A DNA stretch of 64,000 nucleotides. Source: Nocardia neocaledoniensis (GTDB lineage Bacteria; Actinomycetota; Actinomycetes; Mycobacteriales; Mycobacteriaceae). Position 1 is the first letter of the stretch. Each line of letters begins with the position of its first letter. The translations under genes were made by a program, and so were the position numbers. The DNA lies in the NCBI RefSeq assembly GCF_003182135.1, contig NZ_QGTL01000019.1, forward strand, positions 1 through 64,000, in the 5' to 3' direction. Below, in pieces: positions 25,998 through 34,360 of the stretch. The notes under the pieces are model-generated. The model made no database searches, was not told where the DNA came from, and saw nothing but the letters and a program-made list of their open reading frames with translations.

Positions 25998-26755
25998 GCG
26001 GCGTCGATGTCGGCAGCCCCGCGATGACCACCGCGCCCGTCGTCGAGATCCAGGACGTGACCGTGCACTACGGCGACGTCCTCGCGCTCGACAATGTCGA
26101 ACTGACCCTGAAGTCCGGCCGGGTCTGCGGCCTCATCGGGATGAACGGCTCGGGCAAGTCGACGCTGTTCAAGACCGTCATGGGCCTGGTCACCCCCGAC
26201 CGCGGCCGGGTGCTGATCAACGGCCGTCCGCCCGCCGCCGCGCGCAAGGCGGGCAGCCTCGGCTACGTGCCGCAATCGGAGGACGTGGACTGGACCTTCC
26301 CGCTCTCGGTCCGCGACGTCGTCATGACCGGCCGCTACGGGAAGATGGGCTTCACCAGGAGGGCGAGCAAGGCCGACCGCGCGGCGGTGGCCGACGCGCT
26401 GGCCAGGGTCGACCTCACCGACCTCGCGGACCGCCAGATCGGCCGGCTCTCCGGCGGCCAGAAGAAGCGCGCGTTCGTGGCCAGGGGCATCGCCCAGGAG
26501 GCCACGATCCTGCTGCTGGACGAACCGTTCGCCGGGGTCGACAAGCGGTCGGAGGCGACGATCACCCGGTTGCTGCGCGACCTGGCCGCCGACGGCGCCA
26601 CCATCCTGGTCTCGACCCACGATCTGCACGCCCTGCCGCAGCTGGCCGACGAGGCGGTGCTGCTCAACCGCAGGGTGCTCGAGCACGGCGATCCCGATGT
26701 GGTGCTGCGACCGGAGAACCTGGCCAAGGCCTTCGGCCTGGATGTGGACGAGTGA
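25994..26755 (+). CDS. metal ABC transporter ATP-binding protein
   Basis: A 253-residue ABC ATPase energising metal uptake. Walker A is GMNGSGKST (near residue 50), the Q-loop is VPQSEDVDW, the signature is LSGGQKKR, Walker B is ILLLDEPF and the switch histidine is in STHDLHAL. VPQSEDVDWTFP is typical of the Mn/Zn/Fe family. The start codon overlaps the substrate-binding protein stop (ATGA), and the permease gene follows after 7 bases, so all three are one operon. Confidence 0.95.
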   Translation: MSGVDVGSPAMTTAPVVEIQDVTVHYGDVLALDNVELTLKSGRVCGLIGMNGSGKSTLFKTVMGLVTPDRGRVLINGRPPAAARKAGSLGYVPQSEDVDWTFPLSVRDVVMTGRYGKMGFTRRASKADRAAVADALARVDLTDLADRQIGRLSGGQKKRAFVARGIAQEATILLLDEPFAGVDKRSEATITRLLRDLAADGATILVSTHDLHALPQLADEAVLLNRRVLEHGDPDVVLRPENLAKAFGLDVDE

Positions 26756-26762
26756 GGACGCG

Positions 26763-27638
26763 ATGAGTCTCGAAGAGTTCTTCCTCGACCCGCTGCGCTA
26801 CGAGTTCATGGTGCGCGCGCTGGCGACCACCGTCACCGCGGCCGTGGTGTGCGCGGTGCTCTCGTGCTGGCTGGTGCTGATCGGCTGGTCGCTGATGGGT
26901 GACGCCGTCTCCCATGCCGTGCTGCCCGGCGTGGTGCTGGCCTACATCGTCGGCTGGCCGTTCGCCGTCGGCGCGGTGATCTTCGGTTTCCTCGCGGTCG
27001 CGCTGATCGGCGTGGTGCGCGACACCAGCCGGGTGAAGGAGGACGCGGCGATCGGCATCGTGTTCACCACGCTGTTCGCGTTCGGCCTGGTCCTGGTGTC
27101 GGTGACGCCGAGCCAGACCGACCTGAACCACATCGTGTTCGGCAATCTGCTCGGGGTGAGCCGCGGCGAGATGGTCCAGATCATGATCCTGGCCGCGATC
27201 GTGCTGACGGCGCTGGTGCTCAAACGCCGCGACTTCACCCTCTACGCCTTCGACGCCACCCACGCCCACGCCATCGGCCTGAATCCGCGGGTGCTCGGCA
27301 CCGCGCTGCTGGCGCTGCTCGCGCTCACCTCGGTGGTGGCGCTGCAGGCGGTCGGCGTGGTGCTGGTCGTCGCGATGCTGATCATTCCGGGCGCGACGGC
27401 GTATCTGCTGACAGACCGGTTCTCCCGCATGCTGCTGATCGCGCCGACGGTGTCGGTGGTCTGCGCGGTGACGGGGCTCTACATCAGCTACCACCTCGAC
27501 ACCGCGGCCGGCGGCATGGTCGTGGTGACCCAGGGCGTCGCGTTCACGCTGGTGTACCTGTTCGCGCCCCGGCACGGCATCATCGGGCGCAGGCTCTCCG
27601 CGGCCCGCGCCAGAGCGAAAGCTCCTGTCGCGAGCTGA
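26763..27638 (+). CDS. metal ABC transporter permease
   Basis: A 291-residue ABC-3 family permease with eight or nine hydrophobic segments. The family motifs GWSLMGDAVSHAVLPGVVLAY (by its key residues D44, H47, P51), EDAAIGIVFTTLFAFG and LQAVGVVLVVAMLIIPGATA are present. ATG 26763 is chosen because GAGGA lies upstream, and a longer frame would overlap the ATPase. It completes a MntABC/SitABC-like importer: binding protein, ATPase and one permease, consistent with a homodimeric channel. Confidence 0.93.
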   Translation: MSLEEFFLDPLRYEFMVRALATTVTAAVVCAVLSCWLVLIGWSLMGDAVSHAVLPGVVLAYIVGWPFAVGAVIFGFLAVALIGVVRDTSRVKEDAAIGIVFTTLFAFGLVLVSVTPSQTDLNHIVFGNLLGVSRGEMVQIMILAAIVLTALVLKRRDFTLYAFDATHAHAIGLNPRVLGTALLALLALTSVVALQAVGVVLVVAMLIIPGATAYLLTDRFSRMLLIAPTVSVVCAVTGLYISYHLDTAAGGMVVVTQGVAFTLVYLFAPRHGIIGRRLSAARARAKAPVAS

Positions 27639-27726
27639 ATTTCGGCGAAAACGCACCGCGACGGCCGTCCGCGTCGCACGATGTCACTGGAACGTGTTTC
27701 AGTCGTGTGTGAAAGGTCGTCCTCGG

Positions 27727-28248
27727 ATGCTCGGTCTCGGGATAGTCGATGCCGCCGCGTTGTCGGCGGACGCGCCGGACGGTCGCCCGCGCCCGGTTCG
27801 GCGGGCCGTGCAACTGGCGGCGTGGCAGGCGGTCTACTGCGTGGTGCTCGCCGTGGCCACGGTGGTGGCCACGGTGCTGCTGCCCGAGGGCTCGACGCTG
27901 CCGGGCTTTCTGGGGATCGCTCCGCTCACCGCCGTCGCCGCGCTGCTGCTCGCCCTGCTCACGCTCGGTTTCTCCGCGCGCTCGCGCTACATGCACGCGG
28001 CGGGCTGGTACGCGGCGGCGCTGGTCGTGCTGGTCGGGGTCTTCGGCGTCCTCACCCTGCCCGCCGTCGTGCTGTCGGTGGCGGTGATCGTGCTGCTCGA
28101 CCGCCCGGCGGCCAAGGAATGGTTCCGGGTCGAGGACACACCGGAGCCGCTGGCCTTCCGCAACCACACCACGCGGATTCCGGCACTGCTGCGCCCGCTC
28201 GCCCGTCCGCTCGGCGCGGGCTGGAAGACGCTGCTCGCCGAAGGGTGA
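27727..28248 (+). CDS. membrane protein, unknown
   Basis: A 173-residue protein with a short polar N-terminus, then four hydrophobic segments at about 33-130 (AWQAVYCVVLAVATVVATV and others) and a polar C-terminal tail. I recognise no family. The start is uncertain: GTG codons at 27694 and 27709 are in frame; ATG 27727 has GAAAGG about 10 bases upstream. It follows the metal permease on the same strand after 88 bases but nothing ties it to metal transport. Confidence 0.55.
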   Translation: MLGLGIVDAAALSADAPDGRPRPVRRAVQLAAWQAVYCVVLAVATVVATVLLPEGSTLPGFLGIAPLTAVAALLLALLTLGFSARSRYMHAAGWYAAALVVLVGVFGVLTLPAVVLSVAVIVLLDRPAAKEWFRVEDTPEPLAFRNHTTRIPALLRPLARPLGAGWKTLLAEG

Positions 28249-28286
28249 CCTCGCTTCCTGTCGGTCCCGGCTGGCAGGATGAGGCC

Positions 28287-28628
28287 ATGGAGGTCACTGG
28301 GGAGGATGTTCGCGCGGTCGTCGCCTCGCTAGCCGAGACGGTCGAGCAATTCGCCTGGGGCATGCCGATTTTCAAGGTCGCGGGCAAGCTGTTCCTGACG
28401 CTGCCCGAGGAGGAGACCTCGATGGCGGTGCGCTGCCCGATCATCGATCGCGACGAACTGGTGCTCGCCGAGCCGGCGAAGTTCTGGATCGCCGATCACG
28501 AGGCGAACAACCCGTGGGTGCGGGTGCGCCTTGCCGCGCTCGACGACCGCGAGGAACTGACCGCGATCGTCACCGACTCGTGGCGGCTGGCCGCGCCCCG
28601 GGCGCTGCTGGAGGACGCCGGGAGCTGA
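28287..28628 (+). CDS. MmcQ/YjbR family protein
   Basis: A 113-residue protein of the MmcQ/YjbR (CyaY-like fold) family. The pattern EQFAWGMPIFKVAGKLFLTL, a central DRDELVLAEPAKFWIAD and the ending NPWVRVRLAALDDREELTAIV-type helix with a following SWRLAAPR are typical (key residues W32, G33, W91, R98). Function is unknown; some members are linked to DNA binding. ATG 28287 is the natural start; CAGGAT lies 6 bases upstream, which may be a leaderless -10. Confidence 0.82.
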   Translation: MEVTGEDVRAVVASLAETVEQFAWGMPIFKVAGKLFLTLPEEETSMAVRCPIIDRDELVLAEPAKFWIADHEANNPWVRVRLAALDDREELTAIVTDSWRLAAPRALLEDAGS

Positions 28629-28648
28629 CCGGTAGGCTCGGAACTCCT

Positions 28649-29191
28649 ATGGCACTCAGCGCAACCCTGCACCACTTCGCCGTCCAGCTCGCCGACGTCG
28701 ACCGCGGCGTGTACGAGGACCTCGAACTGCGGGTCGCCCGCCATCCCTCGGAGACCCTCGAGTACATGCTCACCCGCATCCTCGCCTACTGCCTGCAGTA
28801 CGAGGAGGGCATCGCGTTCAGCGACGGCGGCATCTCGGCCACCGACGAACCGGCCGTGCAGATCCGCGACCTCACCGGCCGCACCACGGCCTGGATCGAG
28901 GTCGGCGCTCCCGACGCCGAGCGCGTGCACCGGGGCAGCAAGCTGGCGGGCCGCGCGGCGGTGTACACCCATCGCGATCCGGCCAAGGTGCTGGCCCAGT
29001 ACGCGGGCAAGAAGATCCACAACGCCGAGTCGATCCCGCTCTACAGCTTCGACCGGGCCTTCGTCGACGAGGCCGTCGCGCTGATCGACCGCCGCAACAC
29101 CGCCACGCTGTCGGTCACCGAGGGCGTGCTCTACCTCGATCTGAACGGCACGAGCCTGCGGTCGGAGATCGCCGAACAGCCGCTGGCCTGA
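28649..29191 (+). CDS. YaeQ family protein
   Basis: A 180-residue YaeQ protein, a PD-(D/E)XK nuclease-like fold of unknown activity. Family segments are LHHFAVQLADVDRGVYEDLE, RHPSETLEYMLTRILAYCL, GISATDEPAVQIRDLTG and the conserved KIHNAESIPLYSFDRAF. The Asp, Glu and Lys positions of the nuclease-like core (DEPAVQ and WIEVGAP) are retained. A TAGGCT box lies 11 bases upstream of the ATG. It lies just downstream of the MmcQ gene. Confidence 0.87.
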   Translation: MALSATLHHFAVQLADVDRGVYEDLELRVARHPSETLEYMLTRILAYCLQYEEGIAFSDGGISATDEPAVQIRDLTGRTTAWIEVGAPDAERVHRGSKLAGRAAVYTHRDPAKVLAQYAGKKIHNAESIPLYSFDRAFVDEAVALIDRRNTATLSVTEGVLYLDLNGTSLRSEIAEQPLA

Positions 29192-29211
29192 GTCGCGGAA
29201 AGTCCCTGGGC

Positions 29212-29228
29212 GACAGGGTTACCCTGTC
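29212..29228. promoter_or_regulatory. 17-bp perfect palindrome
   Basis: GACAGGGT-T-ACCCTGTC is a perfect palindrome with one central base, ending 20 bases before the esterase start codon. It may be an operator for the esterase; it is too short and T-poor to be a convincing terminator for the YaeQ gene. Confidence 0.5.
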
Positions 29229-29248
29229 AGCGACGAGCGGAGGAACGG

Positions 29249-30175
29249 GTGACCAGCGTGATGAGCCGGGTGGTGATCCCGCGATACCTGCGGCTCACCC
29301 GGGCCAACAGTGCCTATATCGACGCCGACGCCGCCAGGGCGCGGGTTCGCGAGCGCAGCCTGCGACCGCTGTCCTACGCGCCGCCGCGCCGCCTGCGCGG
29401 TGTCGAGGTCACCGCCGCCGACGAGGGCGGCTGGCCGGTCTACACAATCACCCCGGCCGACGGGGTGTCGCGCGGCGGACTGGTCTACGCCCACGGCGGT
29501 GGCTGGGTCGGTGAGATCGCCTCGCAGCATTGGCATCTCGCGGCCAGGCTCGCCGCCCAGGTCGGTCTCACGGTCACGGTGCCGATCTATCCGCTCATCC
29601 CCAGCGGCACCGCCGCGGCGGTGATTCCCCGGGTGGCGGATCTGGTGTCGACGAGCAGTGAGCGCTACGGTCCGACCTTCCTCGCCGGCGACTCGGCGGG
29701 CGGCCAGATCGCCCTGTCCACCGGCCTGCACCTGCGCGACACCGGACGACCGAACCCGCCGCGGATCGTGCTCATCGCCCCCGCGCTCGACCTCACCCTC
29801 GAGAACCCACAGATCGAACTCGTGCAGCCGCGCGACCCCTGGCTCGGCAAGCCGGGTGGCCTGGTGTTCGGCGAACTGTGGAGCGGCGCGTTGCCGATGA
29901 AGGACCCGATGGTGAGTCCGCTGTTCGGTGACTTCGCCGGCCTCGGCCCGATCACCCTGTTCACCGGCACCCGCGACATCCTCAACCCCGATGCCAGGCT
30001 GCTGCTCGGGAAGGCGCGGGCGGCGGGCGTCGACATCGACTTCCACGAGGGCCACGACCTCGTCCACGTCTACCCGCTGACACCCAGCCGGGAGGGCGAG
30101 GCCGCCCGGCGCCACATTGTCACCACCCTGCGCGGTGATCTCGCCCGGCTCAGCGCTGGGCGAGGTGGTGGTTGA
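29249..30175 (+). CDS. alpha/beta hydrolase (HSL-type esterase/lipase)
   Basis: A 308-residue serine hydrolase of the hormone-sensitive lipase family. The oxyanion motif YAHGGGWVG (near residue 80), nucleophile motif AGDSAGGQIA (S near 150), Asp in FTGTRDILNPDA and His in HDLVHVYPL give a full catalytic set. Short-chain ester hydrolysis is expected. No clear export signal. GGAGGA lies 4 bases before the GTG. The 3' end overlaps the convergent TetR gene by 26 bases, and a 17-bp palindrome precedes it. Confidence 0.9.
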   Translation: MTSVMSRVVIPRYLRLTRANSAYIDADAARARVRERSLRPLSYAPPRRLRGVEVTAADEGGWPVYTITPADGVSRGGLVYAHGGGWVGEIASQHWHLAARLAAQVGLTVTVPIYPLIPSGTAAAVIPRVADLVSTSSERYGPTFLAGDSAGGQIALSTGLHLRDTGRPNPPRIVLIAPALDLTLENPQIELVQPRDPWLGKPGGLVFGELWSGALPMKDPMVSPLFGDFAGLGPITLFTGTRDILNPDARLLLGKARAAGVDIDFHEGHDLVHVYPLTPSREGEAARRHIVTTLRGDLARLSAGRGGG

Positions 30176-30731
30176 GCAGGATGGTCAGCTGGGTGACGGC
30201 CTGGTCGAACGGGTGGGCCGATTTGAGCGCCCGGCTGTGCACGATCGTCCCCTCGATCGTGGTGAGCAGGAAACCGGCGATGGAGACCGCGCTGGCCCGC
30301 TCGATCCCGGCGGCGACCAGCCCGTCGGCCAGCCGCGCGGTCCACTCGGCGAAAGCCTGACCGGCGATCGACTGCACGGCCGGGTCGAGTTCGTCCAGGG
30401 CCGCGGCCATCATGAACGAGCCGGCGCGGTAGTCGGACTTCTCCAGCGGGATGCGCCAGAAGGCGAACAGCTCGGTGAGCCAGTGCTGGGCCGACGGCGC
30501 GGTCTGCAGCGCGTCGGCCATGGCGCTGACGTGCGAGTACACCAGTCGCGACACGATGCGGGCCGCCGTCTGCACCAGCTCGCCCTTGCCGGAGGGGAAG
30601 TGCTGGTACAGCGAATTGCGCGAGGTGTTGCTGCGTTTGAGGAGTTCGCTCAGCGCGGCGGCGTGGACGCCGTGCTCCTGGACGGTACTGATGGTGTGTT
30701 CGATCAGTCGGGCGCGTGGTCCGGCCGCCAT
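30150..30731 (-). CDS. TetR family regulator
   Basis: A 193-residue TetR repressor. The N-terminal helix-turn-helix reads VHAAALSELLKRSNTSRNSLYQHFPSGKGELV in pattern (residues about 25-58), with a ligand-binding helical C-terminus (SFMMAAALDELDPAVQSIAGQAF). ATG 30731 is chosen because GGAGG lies 7 bases upstream. It diverges from a KAS III gene and two near-identical palindromes fill the gap, so it most likely represses both itself and the ketosynthase. The ligand may be an acyl-CoA, but this is inference. Confidence 0.9.
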   Translation of the reverse strand: MAAGPRARLIEHTISTVQEHGVHAAALSELLKRSNTSRNSLYQHFPSGKGELVQTAARIVSRLVYSHVSAMADALQTAPSAQHWLTELFAFWRIPLEKSDYRAGSFMMAAALDELDPAVQSIAGQAFAEWTARLADGLVAAGIERASAVSIAGFLLTTIEGTIVHSRALKSAHPFDQAVTQLTILLNHHLAQR

Positions 30732-30755
30732 CCGATTTCCTCCCAAACCCTTGAT

Positions 30756-30771
30756 TGAACCGATCGGTCCA
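30756..30771. promoter_or_regulatory. TetR operator, copy 1
   Basis: TGAACCGATCGGTCCA, a 16-bp palindrome with one mismatch, lies 25 bases upstream of the TetR start codon. Confidence 0.8.
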
Positions 30772-30790
30772 TGTTAAACCTGATCCAGCG

Positions 30791-30806
30791 TGAACCGATC
30801 GGTTCA
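30791..30806. promoter_or_regulatory. TetR operator, copy 2
   Basis: TGAACCGATCGGTTCA, a perfect 16-bp palindrome, lies 15 bases upstream of the ketosynthase start and just before its GGAGAGG ribosome site. It repeats copy 1 at a distance of 35 bp. Confidence 0.85.
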
Positions 30807-30821
30807 TTTGGAGAGGATGCC

Positions 30822-31859
30822 ATGCCCACCCCCATCGCCACCGCAGTTCCGGTCACCCATACGGGAATTCTCGGCCTCGGCGTGTACCGCCCGCGCCGGG
30901 TCGTGCCCAACGCGGAGATCGTCGACGCCATCGATTCCTCGGACGAGTGGATCCGGACCCGTTCCGGGATCGCCGCCCGGCACTGGGCCGAGCCCGACGA
31001 GACCATCGTCGGCATGAGCGTCGCCGCGGCGCGCGACGCGCTGACGGCGGCGGGCCTGGACGCCGCGGAGGTCGACGTGGTCGTGCTCGCCACGTCCTCG
31101 CAGATGGTGCTCGGGCCCTCGGCGGGCGCGGTGGTCGCCACCGAGCTCGGCATGCACGACACCGCCGCCTACGACGTGTCCGCGGGCTGCGCCGGGTTCT
31201 GCTACGCGCTGGCCGATGCCGCGAATCTGGTGCGGTCGGGGCAGGCCAGGAACGTGCTGGTGATCGGCGTGGAGCGGCTCTCGGACCTGCTCGACACCAC
31301 CGATCGCAGCTGCGCGTTCATCTTCGCCGACGGTGCGGGGGCGGTGGTCGTCGGCGCGGCCGAACAGGAGGGGATCGGCCCGGTCGCCTGGGGCTCGGAC
31401 GGCAGCCGCACTTCGGCGATCAAGCAGGACAAGGATTTTCAGGAGTACTTCGCCGAGGTCGCCGCGGCGGAGGCCAGTGGTGGCACGTCGGTGCGTCCGT
31501 ACATCAGGATGAACGGCACCGAGGTCTTCCGCTGGGCCGTGACGTTCCTGGAGAAGGCGTGCCGCGACGCGCTCGACCGCGCGGGTGTCGCCGCGAGCGA
31601 TCTCGACGCCTTCGTCCCGCACCAGGCCAACATCCGCATCACCGACGCCCTGATCCGCACCCTCGGCCTCCCGGACACGGTCGCCGTCGCCCGCGACATC
31701 ATCGAAACCGGCAACACCAGCGCCGCCTCCATCCCGATGGCCATGGAACAGCTGATCCGCTCCGGCGGCGCCAACCCCGGCGACACAGCCCTGCTCCTCG
31801 GCTTCGGCGCCGGCCTCGCCTACGCCGGCCAGGTCGTCCATCTCCCCCCGATCGCCTGA
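30822..31859 (+). CDS. beta-ketoacyl-ACP synthase III family protein (FabH-like)
   Basis: A 345-residue thiolase-fold condensing enzyme. The triad is complete: C123 in SAGCAGF, H267 in PHQANIR and N298 in GNTSAAS. KAS III enzymes start fatty acid synthesis by condensing acyl-CoA with malonyl-ACP; paralogues also join specialised acyl units. Being under local TetR control, this is likely an inducible paralogue rather than the housekeeping enzyme. ATG 30822 has GGAGAGG upstream. Its TGA stop is inside a terminator hairpin. Confidence 0.9.
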   Translation: MPTPIATAVPVTHTGILGLGVYRPRRVVPNAEIVDAIDSSDEWIRTRSGIAARHWAEPDETIVGMSVAAARDALTAAGLDAAEVDVVVLATSSQMVLGPSAGAVVATELGMHDTAAYDVSAGCAGFCYALADAANLVRSGQARNVLVIGVERLSDLLDTTDRSCAFIFADGAGAVVVGAAEQEGIGPVAWGSDGSRTSAIKQDKDFQEYFAEVAAAEASGGTSVRPYIRMNGTEVFRWAVTFLEKACRDALDRAGVAASDLDAFVPHQANIRITDALIRTLGLPDTVAVARDIIETGNTSAASIPMAMEQLIRSGGANPGDTALLLGFGAGLAYAGQVVHLPPIA

Positions 31860-31872
31860 CACTCAGGCGATC
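31850..31872. terminator. bidirectional terminator
   Basis: GATCGCCTGA pairs perfectly with TCAGGCGATC across a CAC loop, embedding the ketosynthase stop codon and facing the convergent hypothetical gene. Confidence 0.7.
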
Positions 31873-31890
31873 AGCGCGGGATCGGGCGGC

Positions 31891-32226
31891 TCAGGCGGTG
31901 GGTTGTGGTGTGCGCTTGGTCTTCTTGTCTCGGACGGGGACGGCGTAGGCCTCGCCGTCGCGGATGCCGAATTCGAAGCGGCAGGGGAAGAGGGAGGGGA
32001 GGCCGGTGGAGCGTAGGTCGTAGTTCGCGGCGAGGGTCTGCATGGCCCAGTTCTGCAGGGAGTCCGGCAGGCGCAAGGTGGTGCCGTCGACGCAGGAGAC
32101 GTAGGCGTGCGTCCGCTCGCCGTCGATGGGCAGTGGGTTGCGCAGGCGGACCGCGCCGATTTCCAGAATGCGGCCGGCGTTGTGGGCAGAAGCGACGCTC
32201 GGCAAATCCAACTCGATGTCGTCCAT
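31891..32226 (-). CDS. hypothetical protein
   Basis: A 111-residue protein starting MDDIELDLPSVASAHNAG, with balanced composition, a likely helix DSLQNWAMQTLAANYDLRS and a beta hairpin CRFEFGIRDGEAYAVPV before a basic Lys/Arg/Thr tail. I recognise no family. ATG 32226 is chosen because upstream in-frame codons add a Cys/Ser-rich stretch. The convergent terminator at its 3' end supports it as a gene. Confidence 0.6.
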   Translation of the reverse strand: MDDIELDLPSVASAHNAGRILEIGAVRLRNPLPIDGERTHAYVSCVDGTTLRLPDSLQNWAMQTLAANYDLRSTGLPSLFPCRFEFGIRDGEAYAVPVRDKKTKRTPQPTA

Positions 32227-32313
32227 GCGGGAAACCGTAACGCAGCAACTATCCAGGGAACACGGAAATCGAGAGCCCTTGACCGATCTTCGCAAACCTC
32301 GCCGCGGGGGCGA

Positions 32314-33009
32314 TCAGGACGCCGTCCAGACCTGGGCCATGGTGAACGGCTGACCGCGCAGGTGCGCCCACTTCGGCTTCGCCGCCAGCCAGGTCTCGTC
32401 CACCAGCGCCTCGCGCAACTCGGTCAGCCGCAAGCCCGCGCCGACGCCCGCGCTGACGTGGTCACCGACCAGGTGGAGATGGGTGCTGATCGCCAGCGCC
32501 TCGCCGGAGCCCGTCGTGTAGTGCGTCGGCATCCCCGTCACCATCATGAACTGCGGGTGATAGCTGACCAGCACGAAGCGCCCGCCCGGCGCGAGGAGCC
32601 TGCGCGCCTCGGCGTAGAACGGCGCCAGGTCGGGCAGGTGTTCGTCGACCAGCGCGCAGATCACCAGATCGTAGGCGCCGCCGGGCAATCCGCTCTCGCG
32701 CACATCGGCCAAGGTCAGCGTGGTGTGCGCCGCGCGCTCGGCGGCCAGCGCCAGCATTCCCGAGCTGGTGTCCACGCCGTCGATCTCGGTGACGCCGTGC
32801 GCGCGCAGCCAGCCACCGGTCCGCCCGGTCCCGCAGCCGAGATCGGCGGCCCGCCCGATCGCGGCCCAGTCGATGTCCAGCCGCTCGAGCAGGGCCAGGT
32901 CCATCTCGTCCATGACGGTCTGTTCATACGTCGCCGACCATCCGTCGTAGCCGGTGACCACATCCACCGTGCGGTAGTTCCGGCGATCGAAGTCCGCGAA
33001 GCTCGGCAT
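32314..33009 (-). CDS. class I SAM-dependent methyltransferase
   Basis: A 231-residue methyltransferase. SAM-binding motif I reads AADLGCGTGRTGGWL (near residue 55), the acidic post-I position is in IDGVDTSSGML, and later motifs are YDLVICALVDEHLPD and RLLAPGGRFVLVSYHP. The substrate is unknown. ATG 33009 matches the family start and lies 36 bases from the divergent AlkZ-like gene, so the two promoters must overlap. Confidence 0.87.
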   Translation of the reverse strand: MPSFADFDRRNYRTVDVVTGYDGWSATYEQTVMDEMDLALLERLDIDWAAIGRAADLGCGTGRTGGWLRAHGVTEIDGVDTSSGMLALAAERAAHTTLTLADVRESGLPGGAYDLVICALVDEHLPDLAPFYAEARRLLAPGGRFVLVSYHPQFMMVTGMPTHYTTGSGEALAISTHLHLVGDHVSAGVGAGLRLTELREALVDETWLAAKPKWAHLRGQPFTMAQVWTAS

Positions 33010-33033
33010 GTCAGCCAGTATTCCGCATGCCTC

Positions 33034-33045
33034 TATCGTTGACGG
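33034..33045 (+). promoter_or_regulatory. leaderless -10 box
   Basis: TATCGT ends 6 bases before the ATG of the AlkZ-like gene; there is no ribosome site, which fits a leaderless transcript. Confidence 0.5.
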
Positions 33046-34143
33046 ATGAGTGGATCGACCGTGCTCGACGCCAGGGCGCTCAACCGCGCGACGCTCGCCC
33101 GCCAGTTCCTGCTCGACCGTGCCGAGATCCCGGCGCTCGACGCGATCACCCACCTGTGCGGCGTGCAGGCCCAGGAGCCGCAGGAGCCGTTTCTCGGATT
33201 GTGGTCGCGGATACGGGATTTCGCGCCGAAGGAACTCGACGAGCTGCTCACCGGTCGACAGGTGGTGCGCGCCCACCTCATGCGCCGCACCGTGCACCTG
33301 GTCGCCACCGCGGACGCGCTGGCCTGGCGGGCCAGGCACGACGGCATGCTGCGGCAGCGCGTTCTCACCACCTACAAGCGGGAACTCGACGGCGTCGACG
33401 TCGACGAACTCGCCGCCGCCGCGCGCGCCCTGCTGGCCGACGGCGAACCGCGCTCGATGGGCGAGACCGCGCGGGCGCTGGCCGACCGCTGGCCGGACGC
33501 GAGCCCGAGAGCGTTGGGGGAGTTGGTGATCGCGGCACTGGTCCCCACCGTGCAGCTGCCCCCGCGCGGGCTGTGGCAGGTCAGAGCCGGGGTGCGCAAC
33601 ACGCCGGTCGAGCAGTGGCTCGGCCGCCCGGTCGATCCGCCCGCACCGGAGGGCACCGACCCCGTCGGCGCGGACCTGGTGCGCCGCTATCTGGCGGCCT
33701 ACGGCCCCGCCGCCTCGGCCGACCTACGTGCGTGGTCCGGGCTGACCGGTCTGCCCGCCGCGGTGGCCGCGGTGCGCCCGGAGCTGATCACCTTCCGCGA
33801 CGCCCGCGGCCGCGAACTGCTCGACCTGCCCGATGCCCCGCGCCCGGACCCGGAAACCCCTGCGCCGCCGCGCTTCCTGCCCGCCTTCGACAACGCGATC
33901 CTCGGCTACGACGACCGCAGCCGGATCATCGACGACGCCGATCGCGGCCTGTCGGTCGCGGGCGCGCGCGTGGTGCTGGTCGACGGCCGGGTGTCGGCCT
34001 CGTGGACCGTGGACGACGGCGTCGTAACGGTCGCTCCGCTGCGCGTGCTCACCCGCGCCGAAGCCCGCGAGGTCACCGAGGAAGGCCAGCGCATGGCAAT
34101 GCTCTTGTCCGGCAACGAGAGTGACAGCGTCCGGCTTCTGTGA
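33046..34143 (+). CDS. AlkZ/YcaQ-like winged-helix protein (HTH_42)
   Basis: A 365-residue protein of the family that includes the AlkZ DNA glycosylase, which releases damaged bases or unhooks cross-links. Features are the N-terminal LARQFLLDR, the active-site-region motif VQAQEP (near residue 40; a Q-x-Q type motif in the family), RRTVHLV, and a C-terminal beta-rich FLPAFDNAILGYDDRSRI. Actinobacteria carry several family members and not all act on DNA. The transcript is probably leaderless. Confidence 0.83.
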   Translation: MSGSTVLDARALNRATLARQFLLDRAEIPALDAITHLCGVQAQEPQEPFLGLWSRIRDFAPKELDELLTGRQVVRAHLMRRTVHLVATADALAWRARHDGMLRQRVLTTYKRELDGVDVDELAAAARALLADGEPRSMGETARALADRWPDASPRALGELVIAALVPTVQLPPRGLWQVRAGVRNTPVEQWLGRPVDPPAPEGTDPVGADLVRRYLAAYGPAASADLRAWSGLTGLPAAVAAVRPELITFRDARGRELLDLPDAPRPDPETPAPPRFLPAFDNAILGYDDRSRIIDDADRGLSVAGARVVLVDGRVSASWTVDDGVVTVAPLRVLTRAEAREVTEEGQRMAMLLSGNESDSVRLL

Positions 34144-34360
34144 CGCCTCGCGCGCGGAAATATTGCGAACAGTTTGCGATGACCGACATATCACCGCAAA
34201 GAGCCCGAAAGGTTCTCGTCTCGCGAGCTTCATCGTCGGGCCGTGGCGCGGTCCTCAACGCGCCATCGGCGGGCGGAAAGCTCGGCTGAGCCGTCGACGC
34301 GCCCCCGCACGGGTGGCCTGCGTCGACAGGTGTGACCGCTCGAACCTGATGAGGGGAAGT

